DNA of 64,000 nucleotides, taken from contig VZDJ01000623.1 of NCBI GenBank assembly GCA_008694505.1, forward strand, positions 7,160,194 through 7,224,193, written 5' to 3'. This document shows positions 55,442-64,000 of this stretch, piece by piece. The stretch's first letter is position 1, and each line of letters begins with the position of its first letter. The stretch comes from Cyanoderma ruficeps (lineage: Eukaryota; Chordata; Aves; Passeriformes; Timaliidae). A model generated the notes under the pieces. That model was not told the DNA's origin, did not search any database, and saw only the letters and a list, made by a program, of their open reading frames with translations. The position numbers were made by a program, and so were the translations under genes.

Positions 55442-58400
55442 GCTCTGCAGTGGATTAGGTGAGCTCCATCTTAGCAGCATGTGCTGCTGTGAACTCCACA
55501 CATGAGTCCATATTGTCTCCAGCTTCAAAATCTGTCCACACCACAGACTCTTGTCTCCCAACGCAAAGACATGGTGAGCCAAGCTACAGACCCTCAGTGT
55601 GCTCAGTGTCCTGTGGCACTCACAGTGTTTCTAGAGAAAGAAAACCTGAAATACCATCCCTGTTTGCTGGGCCAAAGACAACATCTCCATGGCTGTGCTG
55701 CTAGTTGCTTGCAAACATTGGAAGCTGAAGAAGGTTTCTGGAGCCAAACATATTTTGAGGGCATTTAAGCTCTTATTCATTTCCAATTTCAGAATAAAAG
55801 AAAGAGGACTGCTGTAGCAATTAAGTTGATTAGATACAAAATTTCTCATCAGGTTATTTTGAACCAATGTAACACTTCTTAAGAATCTGATTTATAAATA
55901 AAAGGTTTAGTGTCTTGTCCAGAGACTTTATTTTCTTTGACATTTATACTAAAAGCAAAATTCAGATATTTAACATAGTAATTTCTCTTATATTCCACTG
56001 ATTCCCAAGCACTTTTAAATTACCATGAAAAAAATCATTCATTTCCATTTTATTTCCCAGCAACCATCTGACGCACAGAGTGAAAGGAACTTCTCAATAA
56101 TTACCAAATAATTTATGACCAAATAAATTTGTAGACAGCACTAATTTAATAACCAGTCAAGAGGTGACTACAAAAAGATTTGTGTAGGTAGCCTCATACC
56201 TGAAAGTAGTCAATGACAAATTAAATATCTCCCTCTCTGGCGGAAACCAACTCAAAGCCTAAAGAAAGTATTTATTAAGTCATTTGTCACTAAATCCAGA
56301 ATTTTCTCAATACATTGAAATTACTGGAAAGTTCATCCAGCCAAATATGAAAGGGCTCAAAGGACTCCTGTCTTGGAGAGGCTACAACCCTCCTCTTTTT
56401 CAGACACAGGCCCTAAAAATTAGGTTTTCTATAATCCCTTGTGCTGTCTCAGCCTTACAAATACTTATAAATTACAGCAAAAATACTATTGAAATGACTG
56501 CAGAATTTATCATCAGCACAATAGCAGTATTTGTCATTACAGGAAGACAGACATAAACCTTCCCAAATTGTGGTAACTTGGGAATAGGGGCAGTATGATA
56601 CATCTTCCAGAACCGTGACTGGCAACAGCTTCAATATCTAACTCTATGGAGGAAAAAACAAGCTGTCTGATGAGCTGATGTGGTATTTGACAGTATTTCC
56701 ACTTTCAGATTGCAACAAAACACAACTGTCAATAAAGTCCAAGGACAAAGTGATCTTGCTGTAGCAGACTATAACTCTTACTGATCTTGGCAGGAGTTGT
56801 GCCAGCTTATACAAACCCTCAGGCTGGGGCAAAATGTGCATTTCCAGATTCTTCCCGTTATTGCATATTTCATTAGCTCAGCATATTCATGATTGCCATA
56901 AATTTTATTGAAAGCTATTATGCTGTAATAGATCCGATAGACAATTGATTTGAGTGAATGGGCTTGTACATGTGGAGGGCTTTAGGTCTGCCCCATGGAA
57001 CAAAAAGGCACCTTCTGGAAATACCCTTGACAGAAGCCCTTGCACTTTTTTTGGCAATTTCAGAAAGTGCCTTTAAGTGAGATGGTCAGCTTGTGCACAT
57101 CCCTGCTTGAAACTTTTTTTCCCTCATGTACTTCAGGGGGGTTGGATAGCCACAGAGAGAATTTGAAGTGCTGAATGTATTTGGAGTCTCAGAGGGCACA
57201 ATTCAAGAGAGGAATTGCTGCTGTGGTGCCTCTGGATGGTGCAGTGTGCATCTGACCCCTCAAAGGGTGAGAGGCTGTGAAGGCATGGCCAGCTCCTTGT
57301 CAGCTTGAAACTTGTGTTTATTATACCATGAGCTAAAGTCAACTGAAAAGAGAGACTTTAAAGTAAGCCTTGTTTTGAAATATAAGGGCATATCATACAA
57401 TTTTAACCAAATAGCCTTTGTTTCATATATAAACAACAGCTGCTAAACAAACAGAGGCTTCTAAGAATGATTTGTTTCCAAGTCTCTCAGTTTAGAATTA
57501 ATCTTTCTGGGACATAGTTACAATGTCACAGCCAATACATTTTTGCCCCATGATACTTATTTTGCAAAATGAAAACCAACAGTTACAGCTTTAAGAGGCA
57601 ATGAGCACAGCAACTACTTAACAATTTGTTCTTGGCAGGATCTGACCATGTCCCAATACCCCACAGATTAGTGTTTTTATAATGGAAAAATGCAGCATTC
57701 AGCAGGAAAAGAGATTATTGCTGGCTGGAGCGCAAAGCAGAACATTACTTTCTCTGTTCACTTCTAGCACAGTATCTCTCCTCAAATCTCAGCTAACCCA
57801 CCACTTCCAAAAACTTGCAACAGAGGCATCCCTTCAAGCTCCAGATATCCCAGTTGCCATCTTGGAAAATGCGGGGTGGGAGGGACTTTGCACAGTCATA
57901 CTTGCAAACTATATTACAGGCTCCTTGTTCAGGAAAAAGCAGGATGTACATCTTTGCCTTCTATCAGCTCAGCTTACTGAGCCATTACTCCAGGACTTTG
58001 ACCCTTTCCATGTGCTGAATATCAGAGCCAGAGAAAGCATGTATGACTAAGGTTTTCACCCTCTGCCAAGTCTGATGGTGTGTCTTTTCTCCATGGGAAG
58101 AATGATAGCAATTCACAGGACACACAAATGAAGGGACTTAATGAAGCAACCCCTGGATCTGGTCCCGCGTGTCGGTACAGCCGGACTGCCGGGGTCAGTG
58201 GCTTTCCAACATCCCTCCTCCCAGCTGGGCCACCACCCCAGCACCAGGGCCTGATGCAAATCCCACTGCCTGCCAGGAGGAAGCACAAAGGGTGAGAGAC
58301 TCTGTCTCTGCACTGAAGCACGGGGCACTAGTGCAGAGCAGGCTGGGGAGCACTGGCAGACCTCCCACGACTTTTGCAGAGCACCTTGCGATGGGTCATG

Positions 58401-61400
58401 GTGTGGGAACCACTATTCAAGATAGTAAGCAATAAAACAGTATGCTGAAATATTTCATTCCAAATATACTACTGTACAACATCACCTTCTGCTGCAGTGC
58501 TGCCCCAGCAGATAGTGTTGAGTCTATGGTTCCCTTTGGGGAAATTAAATCAATTTATTCATCAATACACAACCGGGTTTTTGTCACAGATTAAGAGTCT
58601 GCTGCAAATTTGTCATTAGCTTACATTTATACTGAGACGAAGAGGAAAATATCCTTTTCCAGCTGTACTTACAACTTCACAGTATGGAAAGCAAAGACAT
58701 TTTAATATGTTTCTAGATTTATGTACATTTTAAACTTTATCCAGAGTGATGTTACCAGGACCCTGCTACTTCAGCCTGCCCTAGACTGACACAGCACAGG
58801 CCACAGCCCGTGCAATGAGAACACTGTGTTTGTGGAGATGAACAAAAGCAGTGTCAGCCCTTTTGCTGATCAGACAATCAAAGAGAGGCATTTTGAGGCA
58901 CAGCTTTGTAGGTGGATAAAGTGTCAAGCCGGGAATACACAGAGAGAGCTGCAAGTGTTTAGATTAGGACACATTGACTTTATCTACAGGACAGGGTAAA
59001 GTAATTACAGCCAGTGTTTTAAATCTGTTCACAGCAAGTAGGGCATTTACAACTGACTACAGGAAAATCAAATGGGACCTTGGACACACCAAGGTGACAG
59101 GTGTTCATTACACATATAGAGACTTGTCACATCAGTATGAAAGGTGCCTCCTTTTTCAAACTATGGGGTTGTCTGTGCTTCATATGCTTGATCTTGATAA
59201 AATGTGTATCGTAAATACGCACCAGCAGGGCACACAGAGATGACATCAGGAATAAAACCTACCAAGATTACAGCTATTTACCTGGATCTATTTACCTGGA
59301 AGGTTATCAACCTCTAAGAGTGGGAAATAGATGACAGGATCTCTAAAAGTGGGGGTTATTTTATATTAAACATAAACACAGAAGTACCAAAACTATATTG
59401 AATGGAAATAAGCCATGCTTTAAAACCAGCAGCACTATCATATTTGTAAAATAAATTTATGTGACCTGTGCCTATGCAGTGCACCAAATGACAGTTACAG
59501 GATGGCAAGGCTGGATTTTCACAGCCTTCAGGCTACAGCCCATGCTAAAGTTTGTGCCCACCATTCAGCAGCAAGAAATACCTAGAGGAATTAGTAATGA
59601 AGAAGAGGGCCCTGTTTTCCCTTATACCCTCCAGGAAATGTGCTTGGGAGCAGCATTTGCAATGAAGCTCTCCATATATTGTCCACGTGCTTATAAAAAA
59701 GTTCTACTGGTCCATGCCAGAATGACAGCAATACCCCTTCTTGGTTTATTTTGATGAAGTCATTTCCTATTAAAGTAGTCAGCAAGGCATAACTCTGCAT
59801 AGCCGAATGGTGTCTTCTCTGGAACACCTACATCTTCCCTGATTTCTGATGTTTTCCATTTCTAGTACTGCCAAGAACTCACTAAAAGACTTAAGGGTTT
59901 TTCATTTTTCTGGTTCTACGGAGCTACTGAAAACCCCACAGCCCTTACATAGGATAGGGGAAGTTCTGTGCATATCTGTGGCGATGCCCCTTAAACCAGT
60001 GAAATTGACCTGTGTTAGTAGACCATGTGTTCCTATTGTTTTATAGAATTACCAGTTAAAAACCCTTCACTAAATGTAATGAGTCACTTTCTTATTTCTA
60101 GAAATACAAGACTTCGCTGACTCGGGAAAAAAATCATGAAGAATCTTATTTTACAGCAAAAAAAATAATGCTTATTTAATAAGTAAATTTATTGCAGTTT
60201 GTGGTTTTCATTTCCTCACAAAAACCACCAGCAGAACAGATCTTCTCAATCAAATGCATTATTGGCCCTGCTCCACCTCCCCATTAACAGTGACTCATAA
60301 GCTAGTGCTTAAAAAATAAACCTGATTTACTTAAAATAGAAAGAGAACAGAAAATAAAGTCAGCTGAAATATTTCAGGTGCCGAAAAAGAAGGCTGAGGA
60401 GCTGAATTTTAATACTGAGTAAGTGATCTGGAGCACAGCTACTGCATCTTCCTAAATCCTGTGGTGCTTGCTGTGCAAAGGCTTTCTGCTCTGGGCTTAA
60501 TGCATGTGACACTTTGCTGATGGGCCCTCCTAGGTCTCTAATGCTGAGCTTTAGATTTAATGCTCCAAACAGTTGGAAGAAAAATACCTTCCCTTATGAG
60601 TGTTAGTTATAAGGCTCTTAGAAGTGAATTGATTGCAATCTCCCATTATTCATCATCGAAGGCATTACACCTGCGGCTCTAACTGAAGTATTTATGACTC
60701 TATCCAACAGAGAGTTGTCTATGCCAAGTTCCAGGCAAGGTTGCTCGCACCAAAAAGTACGAATGTAATGGACTATAAAGCTACCAGGAGCAGACAGCTG
60801 CTAACTTCTCCATGAGATGAGGACAAACAGAGCCAGTAGGATAGCAAAGCCCAGCCAGTGCAGAGGAAGGAGGAGACAAGGCAAGGGTGCTGGCTGGAAA
60901 GGCTCTGGCCAGGCACATTCACTTCCCCACCAGCAGGGGTGAAGCTGCACAGAGTGTAAGGGAAAGGTGAAAATAAGTTTATGCAATATGGACACAGCAT
61001 GCTACATGCAGAAAAACAGGCTTGTGTTTATGAATATTGAAAAGGCACAACTAACAAACCCCTCCGAGACACTGAGTGTATCAGCTTGGCCGTCGCACAG
61101 GCAGGAAATTTGATCAACCCACTTTTTATGTGAAGGAGAGCAGACAATGCACTGCTCATATATAAAGTGTAAATGTATTGCAGGAGATTTCCTCTCCCAT
61201 TTGCTCTGTGGACTCTGCTACAGGCACTGAAGGCACCAGAGTAGTCACCATACAGAAGCAGGAGAGAAATCAAACTTCCTGAACCACTTAACAAACATAT
61301 GCTTGGGCAGACAGGCTTTACTTAGGGCTTTGAAGCCCTAAACTAAACATCCAAATCAAAGACAGCTACAGATGGAGGTGCAGAAGGTTTTTGACTCAGA

Positions 61401-62065
61401 CAGCAGTGCTTGATTAGCAGGGAGCTCAGAGCTGCAGCAGCTGCCCTTGCAAAATGGGTTTTATCAAAATATGACAAAATGGGATTCACCCCTGCCTGCA
61501 CAGACACTGCTGGTGTACACAGGCAGGGGACATGCTTTTGGGATCAGCTGTTAACACGGTATTTTCCACTTTCACTGAGACCCAATATATGCAGGAAGCA
61601 GAGGTAATAACACCTCTTGCATCCTTAGGAGCTTTAGCAAAGCCCACTGAAGTTAAGTGAAGAGAAGGGAGGAGCAAGGTACCTTCCCTACCCCAGAAAC
61701 TTCAACTTGCATTGAAGAGCAGAGCTAGCAAAACACTCACAATTGCAACACAGCTTGAATCAATGGGAATTTCGGTGTTTTTCTTGTTCTTATTATTGTT
61801 TTATCCTAAAAGATAATGTGGAGGTTTACCTGATTTTCATCGGCCAAAGTTTCATTGCCCTCAAAAAGGAGCAAGTTCAAACCTGAGACAGAAAAATGAT
61901 CAAAATATGAGGGGAAAAGAAAAAAATGTAGCAGATAAAAGAGAGAATAATCATGTCCTAAATTTCAGCTACCACATCCACAATTCTTTCTTACTCCCAG
62001 TCTTAGCTGAGCAATGCAACTAAACCATGAATTTGCATTTATAGAACTCCCTTCCTTATGGTGAA
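55442..62065. other. Intergenic, no gene recognised
   Basis: About 6.6 kb with several open frames near 100-120 codons, for example 57682-58050 on the + strand. None has a motif I recognise. A patch near 58140-58400 is richer in GC and CpG than its surroundings. No LTR or RNA gene was recognised. Confidence 0.5.
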
Positions 62066-62750
62066 CTGTAGAATGATGTAATGGATGTGTTGGAAGAGAC
62101 CTTAAGCAACATCTAATTCAAACCCCTCTGCCATTGGCAGGGACACCTTTCACTAGATCAGGTTTCTCAGGGCCCCATCCAGCCTGGCCTTGAACACTTC
62201 CAGGGCTTGTCAGCCACAGCTTCCCTGGGCAGCATTTTTACAGGGCCTCACTACCCTCACAGGGAAGAATTTCTTCATAATATCAAATCTAAATTTCCCC
62301 TCTTTTAGTTTGAAGCCATTTCTCCTTTTCTTGTTACTACCCGTCCTTGCAAAAAGCCCCTCTCCTTTTTTCTCATTGCCTCTTGAGGTACTGGAAGGTG
62401 CTCTAAAGTCTCCCCAGAGTCTCCACAAGGCTGAACAATCCCACCAGCTCTTTCACCCTGTCTTCATAGGAGAGGTGCTCCAGTCCTCTGCTCATCTTAG
62501 TGGCATCCTCTGGACTCGATTCAACAGGTTCACATCCTTCTTGAGCTCCCAGAGCTGAATGCAGAACCCCAGGTGGTTTCAGCAGAGCAGAGGGGCAGAA
62601 TCACCTCCCTCATGCTGCTGCCCACACTGCCCAGGACATGTTTGGCTTTCTAGGAGGCTTCGAGTGCACATTGCTGGGTCATGTTGATCTTCTAATCAAC
62701 CAACACCCCCAGGCCTTTCTCCTCAGAGCTGCTCTCACTGTCACAGACTG
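62066..62750 (-). mobile_element. CR1 LINE 3' fragment, the longest in the window
   Basis: About 685 bases of CR1 in reverse complement, from a degraded tail (GTAGAATGATGTAATGG) through 'CTGCCATTGGCAGGGACACC', 'TCCATCCAGCCTGGCCTTGA', 'TCATAGGAGAGGTGCTCCAG' and 'CACCCCCAGGCCTTTCTCCT'. The minus-strand frame 62428-62210 reads like the CR1 ORF2 C-terminus (FKLKEGKFRFDIMKKFF) but carries changes and stops. The right edge is a gradual loss of similarity. It is 5'-truncated and inactive. Confidence 0.92.
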
Positions 62751-64000
62751 TGCACAGAGCGACAATTGAGCTATGCGAATTAAAAGGGAACAATTGTAGA
62801 GCTGATATTTGTAAAAGGAATGTTCATAGGGAAAAATTAGCACCATTTTGAAGGAAAAAAATGAGTAACTTGTGGCAGCCTGAGGGCAGGAGGAACTGAC
62901 ACGATGTTATTGCACACTTTATGCCCATGCAATATTAATGCAATCACCATGACAACTGTGACATCCTCTGAAATTATACACCTTTACAACAATGGAACAT
63001 CTTCTGAAGGAAAAAAACACATCTCCAGCTTGCAGGAAGGCTGCTTTAATCTAAAATCTATCCTTCCTTTTATAAGGATTCAAACATTTCTTCAACATCT
63101 CTTTTCCTAAAGGCTACTGTAAGTTTGTTTCTAATGTGTATTTGACCTAAACATAGCCATGGCTGTCTGGTTCTTTTTCCATGCTGAAAATAAATGTATG
63201 CTCTAAATTGATTATCATTTAAAGGCATACAGTCATACAAGAAAAAAAATGTTTGCACAAAGTAGCTGATCAAAGTCTTATAAAAATTGAAATATTCAAC
63301 ATGTCATAACCAATCATGGCTACATCCACCAGACACCTTGCTTAATCAGGAGCTGAGATAGGATGCACCTTTTACATTTCTGTAGTGTTAGCACAATGCT
63401 TTCAGTGAACAAATTAATCTGGATCACACTGAGAATAATATGGGAAAATACATAATGTAGGAGTCTGAATAGCAGCCATAAAGTAATTGCTCAGAAAAGT
63501 AATCTAAAGGCCACCAGACACTGTGTCATGACAATGTTATCCTTTTCATAATGTATTCAGAAAAATCAAAATGACATAAGCAGGCTTTAGTAATGATGCC
63601 TCACTTCTAGAAAAATGCCTCATGTGGATTGCCTACACTGCAGTCCTCTGCTTTTTGTAGTCTTGTTACATTTCCTTCCAAGTTGAAACCAGTCTGGGAT
63701 TCAAATGCACATTCTTCCACTCACTTCAATAGGAAGTGAAAGCACCAAAGTACCTCAGGTTTATTAGAGAGAAAATGAGGTGCTATGAAACAACAAATGG
63801 TGAAAACAAAGTGGTAAGTGTCCTGCCTCCAGTAAAATTTGGGGTAGAGGTTGAAAGGTAGAAGCTATTTAACTTTTGTTGCCCTGTTACTGAGGATGGA
63901 TGCACGGCATAGTGTCAGAGGAATATCAGACTCACTTTGTGCAGTGGCTGAAAGCCCTCATTCAAAAAGAACACCTTAAAAGCATGTAAGAGTTTCAATA
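62751..64000. other. Intergenic, nothing recognised
   Basis: AT-rich DNA to the window edge with only short open frames. No exon of a neighbouring gene was seen. Confidence 0.55.

Noticed and set aside
57682..58050. 122-codon + strand open frame
   Set aside because: Starts with ATG and looks mildly protein-like, but no family or splice context was recognised; frames this long occur by chance in 64 kb.
58140..58400. GC- and CpG-richer patch considered as a promoter island or exon
   Set aside because: Short, no convincing reading frame or paired splice sites; left as intergenic.

Overview
The window reads as vertebrate nuclear DNA, almost certainly from a bird. The support is spliced coding exons with GT-AG introns, several 3'-truncated CR1 LINE fragments carrying the avian CR1 tail, and solo ERVL- and ERVK-type LTRs with intact target-site duplications. 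The LTR mix suggests a passerine, but that is inference. No prokaryotic gene organisation, CRISPR array, tRNA or rRNA was seen.

Positions 1-8896 hold the 3' half of one gene on the + strand, read here as GNAT3 (gustducin alpha). Four consecutive exons lie at 3024-3152, 7521-7650, 7846-7999 and 8706-8896. They encode residues 155-354 of a 354-residue G-alpha protein without a break. They carry the switch I arginine, the switch II DVGGQ, NKKD, TCAT and the C-terminal CGLF. The first 3 kb is intron 4; exons 1-4 must lie to the left of the window.

From about 8.9 kb to 64 kb I recognise no established gene. In mammals GNAT3 and GNAI1 face each other tail to tail across a long interval, so this is probably that intergenic stretch, but no GNAI1 exon was seen. 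It holds two adjacent ERVL-type LTRs (9885-10660 with a 5-bp duplication; 10778-11359), an ERVK-type LTR at 26520-26977 with a 6-bp duplication, and a relative (28975-29279) of the LTR in GNAT3 intron 5 (3346-3648, 6-bp duplication). There are five CR1 pieces, an (ATATATAC)n microsatellite with a one-base gap, and a 588-base gap inside a GGAA/GAAA microsatellite.

The most unusual unexplained item is a GC-rich island at about 11.9-12.8 kb. On its minus strand a two-exon, 112-codon reading frame can be drawn, starting with a signal-peptide-like segment. It is speculative. I found no other credible candidate for an undescribed system.
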